From contig NZ_FXBL01000004.1 in assembly GCF_900177325.1 (NCBI RefSeq), positions 496,001 to 560,000 on the forward strand: a stretch of DNA of 64,000 bases, read 5' to 3'. Each line of letters begins with the position of its first letter. Position 1 is the first letter of the stretch. The notes beneath the pieces were generated by a model that saw only the letters and a program-made list of their open reading frames with translations, searched no databases and was not told the DNA's origin. Made by a program: the position numbers and the translations under genes. Source of the stretch: Mesorhizobium australicum. Lineage in GTDB: Bacteria > Pseudomonadota > Alphaproteobacteria > Rhizobiales > Rhizobiaceae. Shown piece by piece: positions 41,419 through 50,537 of this stretch.

Positions 41419-43655
41419 GCCGTCACCGGACGCAGGACGTCCGCCCTCGATTTCGAAGGCTCGCGCCGATCGGAAAGCACCCGCAGCGAGTTGGCCACGA
41501 CCAGGATCGACGAGGTCGACATCGCCACGGCAGCCACGAGCGGCGTGACGTAGCCGGCCACGGCGAGCGGCAGCGCCAGCGCGTTATAGGCGATCGAGAT
41601 CGCGATGTTCTGCCGGACGAGGCGCATGGACTTGCCAGCCACGGATATCGCCTCCGGCACGCTGCGCAGGCTGGAGCCCAAGAAGACGAGATCGGCCGCG
41701 CTGCGTCCGACATCGGCTGCCGTCGACGGTGCCATCGAGACGTGCGCCGCTCCGAGGGCTGGCGCATCGTTGATGCCGTCGCCGACCATCAGCACCCGTC
41801 TCCCTTCGCTGCGGAGCGTTTCCAGGCGGGTGACCTTGTCTTCCGGACGCTGCCTTCCCGACAGCTGCCCGATGCCCGTCAGCTTCGCGATCCGCCGGGT
41901 CTCCTCTTCGGCGTCCCCCGACAGAAGTTCGACCGACAGGCCGGAATCCATCATGGCTGCCACTGCCGCTGCAGCCCCCTCGCGCAACGTGTCCGACACG
42001 TCAAAACGGCCCACGAAGATGCCGTCGCGGGAAAGCCAGGGCCCCGAGCCGCTCGAATCGCCGTCTCCCTCGACCGCCCAGCCGGGCCTGCCGAGCCGCC
42101 AGATGCAGGCTCCGATAGGGGCTTCAATCCCGTCGCCAGGAACCTCGCGCGCCTCCGATACCTCGACGCCCTCGCCGCCGCCAAGTGCCGCGACCGCATT
42201 GGCCGCCGGATGGCGTGACAGTCGCGCCAGGGCGGCAGCGACAGGCAGCTCCGTCTGTGGAACGTCATGCGAGGAGACCCGCATCCGTCCGGTCGTCAGC
42301 GTTCCGGTCTTGTCGAGGACGACGTGGTCGATCTCAGCAAGCCGCTCCAGCGCGCTGCCGTCCTTCATGGTGACGCCGATCCCGAACAGACGGCGCGCGG
42401 CGGCCGCCTGGACCATGGGGACGGCGAGGCCGAGCGCGCAGGGACAGGTGATGATGAGGACGGCGATCGCCAGCGTCAGGGAACGGTGCCAGTCGCCAGT
42501 CGCCACGAACCAGCCCGCGAACGTCGCCAGCGCGACCGCATGGACGACGGGTGAATAGAGGGCGGCGGCGCGGTCGGCGATCCTGCGGTAGCGTGCGCGG
42601 CTGCCTTCGGCTGCTTCCATCAACCTGACCATGTCGGCCAGGAACGAGTCGCCAGGTCGACGGACGATGCGCAGCTCGATCGGACTGCTGAGGTTCAGCG
42701 CTCCCGAGAGCACCCGCGATCCCGGCTCGATGCTCTCGGGCGAGGTCTCCCCGGTGACGATGGAGAGGTCCAACGTTCCAACGCCCTTGAGCACGGTGCC
42801 GTCGGCCGGGATCCGCTCGCCGACGGGCACGAACACGGTGTCTCCCTCGCGCAGCGCCTGAACGTCCCGAAAATCGCGGCCGCCGTCCCTGTCCAGCACG
42901 GTCGCTCCGCGCGGCATCATCCGCGCCAGCGACTGCACGGCGTCGCGCGCCTTTCCGCGCATGGAGTGGTCCAGCGCGCGCCCGGCCAGCAGGAAGAACA
43001 GGAGCGACGTCACCGCGTCGAAGTAGGCGTGCTCTCCTCCAGACAGCGCGTCGTACGTGCTGAGACCCAAGGCCAGCAGGATGCCCACGCTGATGGGCAC
43101 GTCCATGTTGGTCCGGCCGACGCGCAGCGCGCCCCAGGCGGATTCGAAGAAGATGCGGCCGGAATACGCGACAGCGGGTAGCGCGAGCGCGGCGGATATG
43201 AGGTGGAAGGCATGGCGCGTGCCCTCCTCCGCCCCGGACCAGATCGAAACGGACAGGAGCATGATGTTCATCGCGGCGAAGCCCGCGACGGCCGTCGCCC
43301 GCAACAGCTTCCCCATTTCCGGGGCGCCGATCGGATCTGGCTCGGCCAGCGTCGCCGCGTAGCCGGCCCGGCGCACGGCGTCGATGATGGGCGGCACCGG
43401 ACCCTCCGTCCGCCACTTCACCGCTGCTCTTCTTGAGGTCAGGTTCAGGCGGGCGGAGGTCACGCCCGGAAGCCTTCCCAGCACGCCTTCGATCGCGGCG
43501 ATGCACGCGCCGCAGTGCGCGCCGGGAACGCTCAGGTCGGTCTGCATGATGCCGTCGCCGAGATCCCGGCTGGCCAGCCGGATTTCCTCGGACGGCACGT
43601 CCCGGCCCGGCCCTGCCATCAGGGCGGCCTCCGCTCCGGGCGCGCAGCAGCTCAT
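41415..43655 (-). CDS. ccoI: cbb3-assembly copper-transporting P1B-type ATPase CcoI
   Basis: The 746-residue protein starts [15 protein letters not shown]. The N-terminal Cys-rich segment is followed by a heavy-metal-associated domain with [13 protein letters not shown]. Membrane helices contain the CPC motif ([12 protein letters not shown]). The phosphorylation site DKTGTLT and the hinge [12 protein letters not shown] are present. CcoI/FixI exports copper to the periplasm for the CuB centre of cbb3 oxidase. It lies upstream of ccoS and downstream of a DUF2189 gene. No ccoG or ccoH is in the operon. Confidence 0.93.
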   Translation of the reverse strand: MSCCAPGAEAALMAGPGRDVPSEEIRLASRDLGDGIMQTDLSVPGAHCGACIAAIEGVLGRLPGVTSARLNLTSRRAAVKWRTEGPVPPIIDAVRRAGYAATLAEPDPIGAPEMGKLLRATAVAGFAAMNIMLLSVSIWSGAEEGTRHAFHLISAALALPAVAYSGRIFFESAWGALRVGRTNMDVPISVGILLALGLSTYDALSGGEHAYFDAVTSLLFFLLAGRALDHSMRGKARDAVQSLARMMPRGATVLDRDGGRDFRDVQALREGDTVFVPVGERIPADGTVLKGVGTLDLSIVTGETSPESIEPGSRVLSGALNLSSPIELRIVRRPGDSFLADMVRLMEAAEGSRARYRRIADRAAALYSPVVHAVALATFAGWFVATGDWHRSLTLAIAVLIITCPCALGLAVPMVQAAAARRLFGIGVTMKDGSALERLAEIDHVVLDKTGTLTTGRMRVSSHDVPQTELPVAAALARLSRHPAANAVAALGGGEGVEVSEAREVPGDGIEAPIGACIWRLGRPGWAVEGDGDSSGSGPWLSRDGIFVGRFDVSDTLREGAAAAVAAMMDSGLSVELLSGDAEEETRRIAKLTGIGQLSGRQRPEDKVTRLETLRSEGRRVLMVGDGINDAPALGAAHVSMAPSTAADVGRSAADLVFLGSSLRSVPEAISVAGKSMRLVRQNIAISIAYNALALPLAVAGYVTPLVAAVAMSTSSILVVANSLRVLSDRREPSKSRADVLRPVTA

Positions 43656-43659
43656 TACG

Positions 43660-44478
43660 TCAGGCCTCCGGCCGCGCCACGGCGACGTAGGCATGCCAGG
43701 TTGCATGCCCGAGCAGCGGGAAGATCACGATCATGCCCAGCAGTCCGGTCGCGACGCAGAGCGCGAAGAGCACGATCACCATCGCGCCCCATCCGATCAT
43801 CGCCGGAAGGTTGTTCCACACGAGCTTCATGCTGGTCCCCATGGCCGTCAGCGCGTCGACCCTGCGGTCAAGCATCATCGGCACCGAGAACACGCTGATC
43901 GAGAAAGCGAAGGCTGCGAACAGCCCGCCGATGGCTGTCCCGACCGCGATCATCGTCCAGCCATAGGCAGAGCCGATCAGAACGCCGATGACGTTATCCA
44001 GGCCGGGGAAGGCGGTAACCCCGAAGAACAGCGCCCACAGAAGCACCGCCGCCCGGGTCCAAAGAAGCATGAGCAGGCTGAGCAGCAGCCCCGCAAAGAA
44101 CACCTGTGCTCCGGCCTTCGGGCGCGTCCTGAGCATGGATGCAAGCCCGACCGTCCTACCCTCGCCGAGAGCGCGGCTCTTGGCGTAAAGGCCGATCGCA
44201 AGGAACGGGGCGACGATCAGGAAGCCCGCCAGCGACGGGAACAGGATGTAGTCCCGGCCGAATTCGAACAGCGTCCAGACGAACGCTGCCGACAGCAGGA
44301 ACACGCCGACGCCGTAGGCGATGCTGGTCGAAGGCCCGCGCCAGAAATCCCGCCAGCCCAGCGCCAGCCACCGCAGTCCGGCCGTCGCCGGGAGGCCGCG
44401 CTGCAGAGCGGGGTCGCGCGTCTCGCCGATCCCGGAGGTCTCGCTCAGCAGCCAGTAGGACTTGTCGGTCTCGTTCAT
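43660..44478 (-). CDS. DUF2189 membrane protein
   Basis: The 272-residue protein starts [20 protein letters not shown] and has six predicted membrane helices. It has DUF2189 features: [20 protein letters not shown] near the start, [15 protein letters not shown] in the middle and [14 protein letters not shown] at the end. DUF2189 proteins are sometimes annotated as cytochrome c oxidase subunit I-like but lack oxidase motifs. It occupies the place where ccoG/ccoH usually lie between ccoP and ccoI, so a role in cbb3 assembly is possible. That is inference. Confidence 0.82.
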   Translation of the reverse strand: MNETDKSYWLLSETSGIGETRDPALQRGLPATAGLRWLALGWRDFWRGPSTSIAYGVGVFLLSAAFVWTLFEFGRDYILFPSLAGFLIVAPFLAIGLYAKSRALGEGRTVGLASMLRTRPKAGAQVFFAGLLLSLLMLLWTRAAVLLWALFFGVTAFPGLDNVIGVLIGSAYGWTMIAVGTAIGGLFAAFAFSISVFSVPMMLDRRVDALTAMGTSMKLVWNNLPAMIGWGAMVIVLFALCVATGLLGMIVIFPLLGHATWHAYVAVARPEA

Positions 44479-44491
44479 CGAAAATCCTCCC

Positions 44492-44686
44492 TCAGCACGC
44501 CGACTTGGCGGCCCGGTAGCTGCCGCCTGTACCCGCCTCCTTGAGATGGGGCACGCAGTCCGGCTGCGACGTGACGGCCACATAGACGAGATGGGCGTTC
44601 GCCGCCGCCACGAGCAGCAGCCCGGCCGGAACCAGCAGCCATGCGGAAGTCCAGCGCCGACGCCCGCCTGCGGTCCGGGCCGTCAT
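44492..44686 (-). CDS. 64-residue membrane protein after ccoP
   Basis: The frame starts MTARTAGGRRRWTSAWLLVP, overlapping the ccoP stop (ATGA). One membrane helix (WLLVPAGLLLVAAANAHLVY) is followed by a short periplasmic tail with two cysteines (TSQPDCVPHLKEAG and AAKSAC). It is too short to be a complete CcoH. Similar tiny genes seem to accompany alphaproteobacterial cbb3 operons, from memory. It may be an assembly or accessory subunit. Confidence 0.65.
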   Translation of the reverse strand: MTARTAGGRRRWTSAWLLVPAGLLLVAAANAHLVYVAVTSQPDCVPHLKEAGTGGSYRAAKSAC

Positions 44687-45564
44687 GGCTGATTCGTCCC
44701 GAGATCGTGGACGTAGAGCGCGAGCGTCCGGATCTCCGCGTCGCTCATGCGTTCGTCCCAGGTCGGCATGTGGCCCTGCCTGCCGCCATGGACGGACGCG
44801 ATGATCGTCTGCAGGTCGCCGCCGTAGACCCAGCCCGCGTCCGCCAGGTTCGGAGCGCCGACCTCGCGGTTGCCCTCGGCGTTCTCGCCGTGACATGCCG
44901 CGCATGTGGTGGCGAAGACCTCGCGTCCGGCTTCGATCCGCTCCAGGTTCTCCTCGGTCGAGTAATCGGGATTGCTCAGCGAATAGACATAGGCCGCGAC
45001 GCTGCGGACCTGGTCCCGCTCCAGCACCCCGTCGCGTCCGAAGGCGGGCATCTGCGCGATCCTCGTGTCCGGATGGGCGGTGTTGATGCCGTAGCGCAGC
45101 GTCTGCTCGATCAGTTCGGGACCGCCGCCCCACAGCCAGTCATCATCCGTCAGGTCCGGATAGCCGGCGCGCCCGCGTCCGTCGCGCCCGTGACACGCCG
45201 CGCAGTTGTCGCCGAAGAGCTGCCGCCCGGTGCCGCGAACGGTCTGCATCAGCGCCTCGTCGGCGAGTATCGCGTCGTAGGGTTCGGATTCAAGGCGGGA
45301 CATCCAGGCCGACCGCTCCTGCTGGCCTTCGATGACCCGCTCTTCTACCGTCGTGCGCTGGTCGACGCCGAGAAGGCCCTTGGTATAGGTCGTGCCGATT
45401 GGCCAGGCGGGCACGAAGAACCACCAGGCGATCGCCCAGATATGGGTGACGATCAGGAACATCAGCACGCCGCGGGGAACAGGAGTGTCCAGTTCCTTGA
45501 TGCCGTTCCATTCGTGCCCGGTCGTTTCCCTTCCGGTGACGGGGTCGCGCTCGTTTACTTCCAT
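44683..45564 (-). CDS. ccoP: cbb3-type cytochrome c oxidase subunit III (di-haem)
   Basis: The 293-residue protein starts MEVNERDPVTGRETTGHEWN, the typical CcoP N-terminus followed by GIKELDTPVPRG. One membrane helix lies near residues 33-53. Two c-type haem motifs CAACH lie at 121-125 and 221-225. It passes electrons from the bc1 complex or cytochrome c to CcoO and CcoN. The start overlaps the end of ccoQ by ten bases. Confidence 0.95.
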   Translation of the reverse strand: MEVNERDPVTGRETTGHEWNGIKELDTPVPRGVLMFLIVTHIWAIAWWFFVPAWPIGTTYTKGLLGVDQRTTVEERVIEGQQERSAWMSRLESEPYDAILADEALMQTVRGTGRQLFGDNCAACHGRDGRGRAGYPDLTDDDWLWGGGPELIEQTLRYGINTAHPDTRIAQMPAFGRDGVLERDQVRSVAAYVYSLSNPDYSTEENLERIEAGREVFATTCAACHGENAEGNREVGAPNLADAGWVYGGDLQTIIASVHGGRQGHMPTWDERMSDAEIRTLALYVHDLGTNQP

Positions 45565-45728
45565 GGCTTGTCGTCCCTGTCGAGGATGCTGGTCTTCGCC
45601 CTGTCGAAGCGCTTCCGGTTCGAGGGCCAGAAGGCGTAGGCGACGACGCACAGGAAGAAGCCCACCAGGTAGAACAGGCCCCAGCTCTTGGAGAAGGCGA
45701 CAAGGGTGTCGTGGCTGATCTCGAACAT
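45555..45728 (-). CDS. ccoQ: cbb3-type cytochrome c oxidase subunit CcoQ
   Basis: A 57-residue frame starts MFEISHDTLVAFSKSWGLFY. One membrane helix (LFYLVGFFLCVVAYAFWP) is followed by SNRKRFDRAKTSIL and the DRDDKPWK C-terminus that is standard for CcoQ. It lies three bases after ccoO and overlaps ccoP by ten bases. It stabilises the oxidase complex. Confidence 0.92.
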   Translation of the reverse strand: MFEISHDTLVAFSKSWGLFYLVGFFLCVVAYAFWPSNRKRFDRAKTSILDRDDKPWK

Positions 45729-45731
45729 CGC

Positions 45732-46484
45732 TCAGTCCTCCGCATCGGGCGCTTGTTCGGTCGCGGCCGTGTCGCGGAAGGCGGCGTCGGTCAGCCTCCC
45801 GAGGACCTGCAGGTAGGCCACCAACGCGTCCATCTCGGTCAGCCGCGTGGCCACCCCGTCAAACGCGCTCACCGAGGTGGCCTCGCCATAGCGCTCGGTC
45901 ACCCCCGATGCAGCCTCGCTGTCGGGGAAGGCCTGACCGTAGGCGTCCCGCGCCGCGTTGGCGATCATCTCGTCCGTGTAGGGCACGCCCAGCGCGTGCT
46001 GGGCCGCGAGATGCTGCCCGAGGTCGCTCGTCCGAAGCTCGGTCCGTGCCAGGAAGGCGTAGGCTGGCATGTTGGATTCCGGCACGACGTCGCGCGGATT
46101 GATCAGGTGCGCGACGTGCCAGAAATCGGAATACTTGCCGCCAACCCGCGCCAGGTCCGGACCGGTGCGCTTCGACCCCCACAGCATCGGGCGGTCGTAC
46201 TGGGACTCCACCGCAAGCGAATACGGCCCGTAGCGCTCGACCTCGTCGCGCAGCGTGCGGATCATCTGGCTGTGGCAGGCATAGCAGCCCTCGCGAACGT
46301 AGATGTTGCGGCCAGCCAGCTCCAGCGGCGTGTAGACCCGCATGTCGGGCGCCTGCTCGACAGTCTCGTCGATGGTGAAGAGGGGCGCGATCTCGACGAT
46401 GCCGCCGACGCTCGCGGCGGCGATGATCGCCAGCACGAACCCGATCGCCGAGCGCTCCAGCTTCCGGTGGAAGAGTTCAGGCAT
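45732..46484 (-). CDS. ccoO: cbb3-type cytochrome c oxidase subunit II (mono-haem)
   Basis: The 250-residue protein has an N-terminal membrane anchor (AIGFVLAIIAAASVGGIVEI). A single c-type haem motif CYACH lies at 67-71 in NIYVREGCYACHSQMIR, followed by RTGPDLARVGGKYSD and the axial Met region PESNMPAYAFL. It sits between ccoN and ccoQ with spacings of three bases. It carries electrons from CcoP to the catalytic subunit in the periplasm. Confidence 0.95.
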   Translation of the reverse strand: MPELFHRKLERSAIGFVLAIIAAASVGGIVEIAPLFTIDETVEQAPDMRVYTPLELAGRNIYVREGCYACHSQMIRTLRDEVERYGPYSLAVESQYDRPMLWGSKRTGPDLARVGGKYSDFWHVAHLINPRDVVPESNMPAYAFLARTELRTSDLGQHLAAQHALGVPYTDEMIANAARDAYGQAFPDSEAASGVTERYGEATSVSAFDGVATRLTEMDALVAYLQVLGRLTDAAFRDTAATEQAPDAED

Positions 46485-46487
46485 CGC

Positions 46488-48125
46488 TCATTCTCCCGGT
46501 ACGGCGACGGCCGCGGGCACGTCGCTCTCGCGCCGCTCCGCCAGCGGCACCGACCGTACCGTCATCCAGATGTTGTAGCAGCAGACGACCGCGCCGATCA
46601 GGAACAGGAGGCCGCCGAAGGCACGGGCGATGTAGTAGGGATACATCGCGACGAGGGAGTCGACGAAGGAGTAGGCGAGCGCCCCGTCTTCCGTGTAGGT
46701 CCGCCACATCAGCCCCTGGATGATGCCGGAATTCCACATCGCGAAGACGTAGATGAGCGTTCCGGCGATCGCGAGCCAGAAGTGGACCTCGACCAGCCTC
46801 GCCGAATACATCCGCTCCCGGTTCCACAGGGTCGGCACAAGCGTGTAGAACGAGCCGAAGGTGATCAGCGCCACCCACCCGAGCGCCCCCGCGTGGACAT
46901 GGCCCACCGTCCAGTCGGTGTAGTGGCTGAGCGCATTGACGGGGCGGATCGCCATGAAGGAACCTTCGAAGGTCGACAGGCCATAGAACACAGCCGCGGC
47001 CATCATGAAGCGCAGCGTCGCGTCGTCGCGGACACGGTGCCAGGCGCCGTTGAGCGTCAGGAGGGCGTTCCCCGCCGACGCCCATGAGGGAACGAGCAGC
47101 ATTACCGAGAAGGTCATGCCGAGCGTCTGCACCCAGTGCGGCAGCGCCGTATAGTGGAGGTGATGCGAGCCCGCCCACATGTAAAAGAAGGTGATGCCCC
47201 AGAAGCTGAGGATCGAAAGGCGGTAGGAGAAGATCGGTCGCTGCGCCCGCACGGGAAGGTAGTAGTAGAGCATCCCGAGGAAGCCTGCTGTCAGGAAGAA
47301 CGCGACCGCGTTGTGCCCGTACCACCACTGGACCATCGCGTCCTGCACGCCCGGCCAGATCGTGTAGCTCTTCGCATGGCCCCAAGAAACGGGGACGGCG
47401 AGGTTGTTCACGATGTGGAGAATCGCCACGACCACGATGAAGGCCATGAAATACCAGTTCGCCACGTAGATGTGCGGCTCCCGGCGGCGTGCGATGGTGC
47501 GCAGGAACAAGACGAAATAGGTGACCCAGACCACGACGAGCCAGAGGTCGGCATACCACTCGGCCTCGGCGTATTCCTTCGACTGCGTCACGCCGAGCAG
47601 GTAGCCGGAAACGGCAAGGATGCAGAACAGGTTGAACCCGAGGAGCACGAACCACGGGCTGAACTGCCCTGCGAGCCGCGCGCGTGACGTGCGCTGCACG
47701 ACATGGAATGACGTGGCGATCAGGGCGTTGCCGCCAAATCCGAAGATGACCCCGGAGGTGTGCGTCGGCCGCAGCCTTCCGAATGTCGACCAGGCCGCGT
47801 CGAAGGCCAAGTCGGGCCAGGCGAGCTGGGCGGCGACCCAGACGCCCATGAACATGCCGAACACGGCCCAGGCCATCGACAGCACGATGCCGACCTTGAT
47901 CGGATCGTCGTAGTATGACGCCTCGCGGTCCTCGGTCGGCTCGGGATCGTAGAACCCGGACAGGACCGGGTAGAGCAGTCCTCCCGCGAAGAGGATCACC
48001 AGCAGGCCGTGAACGCCAAGCGTGTCGCTCCTGCCGAGCGCGGCCATCGCGATCCCGGCGGCGGCCAGCATGACGAGGACGACCGCCGCGTACTGCCTTT
48101 CGGTGGAACTGAGTTTCCCGATCAT
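46488..48125 (-). CDS. ccoN: cbb3-type cytochrome c oxidase catalytic subunit I
   Basis: The 545-residue, twelve-helix haem-copper oxidase subunit starts MIGKLSSTERQYAAVVLVML; the frame's earlier ATG lies inside the upstream regulator. Family segments include YYDDPIKVGIVLSMAWAVFG, LRPTHTSGVIFGFGGNALIA, VQWWYGHNAVAFFLTAGFLG (CuB His) and HVHAGALGWVALITFGSFY (haem His). It reduces oxygen to water with high affinity. It starts 19 bases after the Rrf2 regulator and is read in the same direction, so it is probably co-transcribed with that regulator. Confidence 0.95.
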   Translation of the reverse strand: MIGKLSSTERQYAAVVLVMLAAAGIAMAALGRSDTLGVHGLLVILFAGGLLYPVLSGFYDPEPTEDREASYYDDPIKVGIVLSMAWAVFGMFMGVWVAAQLAWPDLAFDAAWSTFGRLRPTHTSGVIFGFGGNALIATSFHVVQRTSRARLAGQFSPWFVLLGFNLFCILAVSGYLLGVTQSKEYAEAEWYADLWLVVVWVTYFVLFLRTIARRREPHIYVANWYFMAFIVVVAILHIVNNLAVPVSWGHAKSYTIWPGVQDAMVQWWYGHNAVAFFLTAGFLGMLYYYLPVRAQRPIFSYRLSILSFWGITFFYMWAGSHHLHYTALPHWVQTLGMTFSVMLLVPSWASAGNALLTLNGAWHRVRDDATLRFMMAAAVFYGLSTFEGSFMAIRPVNALSHYTDWTVGHVHAGALGWVALITFGSFYTLVPTLWNRERMYSARLVEVHFWLAIAGTLIYVFAMWNSGIIQGLMWRTYTEDGALAYSFVDSLVAMYPYYIARAFGGLLFLIGAVVCCYNIWMTVRSVPLAERRESDVPAAVAVPGE

Positions 48126-48144
48126 GATGCCCTCTGCAAGTCGA

Positions 48145-48600
48145 TCATGCTGGCTCCGCAGTCTTGCCCGGCAGGCCAAGCAGCTCTGCAAGAACTTCCT
48201 TGTTCCCGGCTATGTCCGCCAGCGAGTAACCATCGAACACGGATAAGAACGCCTCGACGGCTTTCCTGACAACCCCTTTCAGCCGACAGGCGGGGGATAT
48301 CGCGCAGGTCCCGCCCTCGGAGCGCATGCACTCGACCAGGCCGAAGTCGTCTTCGATCTGCCGCACGACGTCGCCGAGATTGATGTCTTCCGGTTTCCGC
48401 GCGAGCGCGATCCCGCCGGAACGGCCGCGAACGGTCGTCAGGTAGCCGAGCCGGCCAAGACGCAGGGCCACCTTGAGAAGATGGTTGCGGGAGATGCCGT
48501 AGCTTTCGGCGACGTCGGCGACCCGCGATGGGCGGCCGCGGTTCAGCGCCAGGTAGACAAGCATGCGCAGCGCGTAGTCGGTGTGATAGGTCAGGCGCAT
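48145..48600 (-). CDS. Rrf2-family regulator, NsrR-like
   Basis: The 151-residue protein has a winged helix (VADVAESYGISRNHLLKVAL, LTTVRGRSGGIAL) closely resembling NsrR, and three cysteines for an Fe-S cluster at C91, C99 and C105. The C-x7-C-x5-C spacing equals that of RirA, but the DNA-binding part and the end (FDGYSLADI) look like NsrR. NsrR proteins respond to NO. It lies between a truncated haemoglobin gene and ccoN, consistent with control of NO defence and respiration. A palindrome at 49098 may be its operator. Confidence 0.82.
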   Translation of the reverse strand: MRLTYHTDYALRMLVYLALNRGRPSRVADVAESYGISRNHLLKVALRLGRLGYLTTVRGRSGGIALARKPEDINLGDVVRQIEDDFGLVECMRSEGGTCAISPACRLKGVVRKAVEAFLSVFDGYSLADIAGNKEVLAELLGLPGKTAEPA

Positions 48601-48652
48601 CCGTCCCTCCCCGGCTCGAAGGGTGCTTCGACCCGTTTGCAGATGGCGGCCG

Positions 48653-49096
48653 TCATCGTTCCGCTCCCGAAGCGCGCTCGAGGCGGAAGAACATCGCGAG
48701 CCTCAGGCTCTTCGCGATGCGCTCGGCCCGATCGATGAAGGTTTCAGCCACCCCTTCAGGGCAGAATTCCTCGGCACTGGCACGGAAATGCCCCAGCCAG
48801 ACGTCGAAGTCGGCTTCGCGCACCTGCTCCAGCTTCGTGTGGGCGGGCACCGGGCGTCCGCTGTACGAGCCGTCCTTCAGGATCACCGAGCACCAGAAGT
48901 CCGTCATCTTCTCCAGATGAGGCTCCCAGCTTCCCGCGATCTCGGCCGCGAAGATAGGCCCCAGACGGGCGTCCCGGCGGACGCGTCCGTAGAACTCGCG
49001 CACCAGGCGGCCGATGAACGCCCGGTCGACTTCGGGATGGACGACGGCCCGTTCCTCGGGAGGGCGTTGCAGCTGAGCGGAAGCCGGATGGTTCAA
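48653..49096 (-). CDS. group III truncated haemoglobin
   Basis: The 147-residue product from a TTG at 49096 contains the group III truncated haemoglobin pattern: VDRAFIGRLVREFYGRVRRD, LGPIFAAEI, WEPHLEKMTDFWCSVI, YSGRPVPAHTKL and DFDVWLGHF. The frame is open to an ATG at 49177, but that part spans a palindrome and is not family-like. GGAG lies nine bases before the TTG. Such globins bind O2 or NO and are linked to nitrosative stress. It is 52 bases upstream of the NsrR-like regulator and probably in its operon. Confidence 0.8.
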   Translation of the reverse strand: MNHPASAQLQRPPEERAVVHPEVDRAFIGRLVREFYGRVRRDARLGPIFAAEIAGSWEPHLEKMTDFWCSVILKDGSYSGRPVPAHTKLEQVREADFDVWLGHFRASAEEFCPEGVAETFIDRAERIAKSLRLAMFFRLERASGAER

Positions 49097-49097
49097 T

Positions 49098-49116
49098 GTG
49101 GTATCTCCAATACCAC
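49098..49116. promoter_or_regulatory. palindromic operator candidate at the truncated-haemoglobin start
   Basis: GTGGTAT-N5-ATACCAC is a perfect seven-base inverted repeat. On the minus strand the loop contains the GGAG that would serve the TTG start at 49096. A bound repressor, most simply the adjacent NsrR-like protein, would block initiation. The match to any known NsrR consensus was not established. Confidence 0.5.
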
Positions 49117-49182
49117 TTTCTAACGTCGGCGCGCTGCGAAGGAAAGCGTGCTGGATGTCGCAGCCTGCATTCCTCACGCTCT

Positions 49183-49196
49183 TTGCGCCGGAACAA
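49183..49196. promoter_or_regulatory. NnrR-type box between truncated haemoglobin and DUF1858 genes
   Basis: TTGCGCCGGAACAA matches TTGCG-N4-CACAA at nine of ten fixed positions. It sits in the divergent region between the trHb-Rrf2-cco operon and the DUF1858 gene and could serve either. Confidence 0.55.
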
Positions 49197-49249
49197 CGAT
49201 CGGCCGCGTGTAGCTGACGAGGCTGCTGGCTTGAGGAGACAGCCGGACG

Positions 49250-49534
49250 ATGCCTTCAGCGATGGACCCTGACATGTCGGTCGACGAGATCATGCGCAGA
49301 TGGCCCGCGACCATCCGGGTCATGATCCGCCATCGGATGCTGTGCATCGGCTGCCCGATCGGCATCTTTCATACAGTCGCGGACGCGGCCGCCGCCCATG
49401 CGATGGAGGAGGCAGCCCTGACAGCCGAACTCCTCGCCGCGATGCGGTCGGACCCGTCGGCTGATGCCCCGTCGGCCTTCGAGGCGAACGCTCACAACCC
49501 GGAACCTCGTGAAGGAGAACAATCATGCGCGTGA
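49250..49534 (+). CDS. DUF1858 domain protein
   Basis: The 94-residue protein has a DUF1858 domain at residues 5-65. MSVDEIMRRWPATIRVMI is followed by the CxxC-type motif LCIGCPIG and then HTVADAAAAHAMEE. This hybrid-cluster-associated domain (also seen in RIC/YtfE-like and NorA-like contexts) binds no known ligand for certain and occurs in NO/nitrite-responsive clusters. GAGGAGA lies upstream; an internal ATG at 49262 is an alternative start. It overlaps the broken DUF6455 gene by ten bases. Confidence 0.82.
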   Translation: MPSAMDPDMSVDEIMRRWPATIRVMIRHRMLCIGCPIGIFHTVADAAAAHAMEEAALTAELLAAMRSDPSADAPSAFEANAHNPEPREGEQSCA

Positions 49535-49768
49535 TCGAAGCAGTCGCCGCCCGACTCGACCAGTCGGTCAGGATGGCGGGGAACCGGGATCGATCTGCCG
49601 ACCTCGAGCCTGTCGTCCGAGAACCAGATTCGCAACGCGATCTGGCGCTGCATCTTTTGCGGCCACGGGTCCGCATGCGCGGAGTGGGTCAATGCCGGAA
49701 CGACGGGCGTGCCGGAATACTGCAGGAACCGGGAGTTCTATCTGGGACTCACCCGCGACGCAGCGTAG
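49525..49768 (+). pseudogene. DUF6455-like small protein gene with a one-base frameshift
   Basis: The ATG at 49525 has a strong GAAGGAG upstream and reads MRVIEAVAARLDQSVRMAG. One base later the other frame continues GTGIDLPTSSLSSENQIR and WRCIFCGHGSACAEW, the cysteine-rich core expected of DUF6455, and ends at 49768. The length is 81 codons plus one base. An extra A near 49582 explains the break. It overlaps the DUF1858 gene. Either the gene is dead in this strain or the base is a sequencing error. Confidence 0.65.
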
Positions 49769-49790
49769 CCTCGGCCGGACGTCCGGCAAC

Positions 49791-50489
49791 TCACTTCCGG
49801 CGTCGGTTCTCGGCCACCAGCATGAGCGCGTGCGGATTGGTGACGGTCACCTTCTGGCGGCCGCTCTTCACGATGCCTTCGTCCTCCCAGGCGCTCATCA
49901 GCCTGCTGACCGTGTGGAGCGTGCTCCCTGTCATCTCGGCGATGTCCTGCCGGGTGATGGGGAAGTCGATCTCGACGCCTTCCTCGGTCTTGCGTCCGGA
50001 CTGCTGGACCAGCCGCATCACGGCTCCGGCGATTCGCTGCTCCACCTGGCGCGTCGACATTTCCACCACGCGCGACTGCGTGTCCTGAAGGCGGGCGCCG
50101 ATCGTCTGGTAGGCGTTCGCGCCGAAACCGGGGAACCGGGACTGGAGGTCCTGCCAGACGCCGTTCGGCCAGGACAGCACCACGCAGTCCACCGCAGCGA
50201 CCGCGTTTGCGGGATAGGTCGTCCGTCCCATAGCGACGGCGATGCCGAATAGCTCGCCCTCGTTGATGTAGCGGGCGATGACCTGCTCGCCCTCGGGCGT
50301 GGCCTTCACCACCCTGATGTGGCCCGACAGGAGCAGGAAGAACTGCCTGGCTTCCTCGTCCTGGGAGAAGACCTCCGAATCCTTCGGAAAACGCGACGAG
50401 CGCGCCGTCGAAAGGATTGCGTCGACGTCGTCGCCGCTCAGTCCGGCGAACGCGGGCAGTCCCGATACGAGCGACCTGTCGAGCGACAT
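49791..50489 (-). CDS. nnrR: Crp/Fnr-family regulator, NnrR/DNR-like
   Basis: The 232-residue protein starts [20 protein letters not shown]. An N-terminal cyclic-nucleotide-binding-type barrel ([20 protein letters not shown]) lacks the FNR cysteine cluster. A C-terminal Crp-type helix-turn-helix follows ([20 protein letters not shown]). This combination fits NO-responsive NnrR/DNR regulators that activate nir, nor and nnrS genes. An NnrR-type box lies at 50538, between it and pseudoazurin, and another before nirK. The call rests on family features and neighbours. Confidence 0.8.
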   Translation of the reverse strand: MSLDRSLVSGLPAFAGLSGDDVDAILSTARSSRFPKDSEVFSQDEEARQFFLLLSGHIRVVKATPEGEQVIARYINEGELFGIAVAMGRTTYPANAVAAVDCVVLSWPNGVWQDLQSRFPGFGANAYQTIGARLQDTQSRVVEMSTRQVEQRIAGAVMRLVQQSGRKTEEGVEIDFPITRQDIAEMTGSTLHTVSRLMSAWEDEGIVKSGRQKVTVTNPHALMLVAENRRRK

Positions 50490-50537
50490 GCTGGAAGTCT
50501 TCCGGACGCCGAAGCCTCCGAAGTATCTACCCTTTGT

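Noticed and set aside
45711..47087. 458-codon plus-strand frame
   Set aside because: It is antisense to ccoO and ccoN; the composition is rich in Arg, His and Asp as in mirror frames.
48145..48600. RirA (iron regulator) identity for the Rrf2 protein
   Set aside because: The cysteine spacing equals RirA, but the helix-turn-helix and C-terminal segment resemble NsrR and the neighbours are NO-related.
48653..49177. Truncated haemoglobin starting at the ATG at 49177
   Set aside because: The extra N-terminus is not family-like and would span a perfect palindrome; the TTG at 49096 has a GGAG nine bases upstream. Kept as an alternative only.
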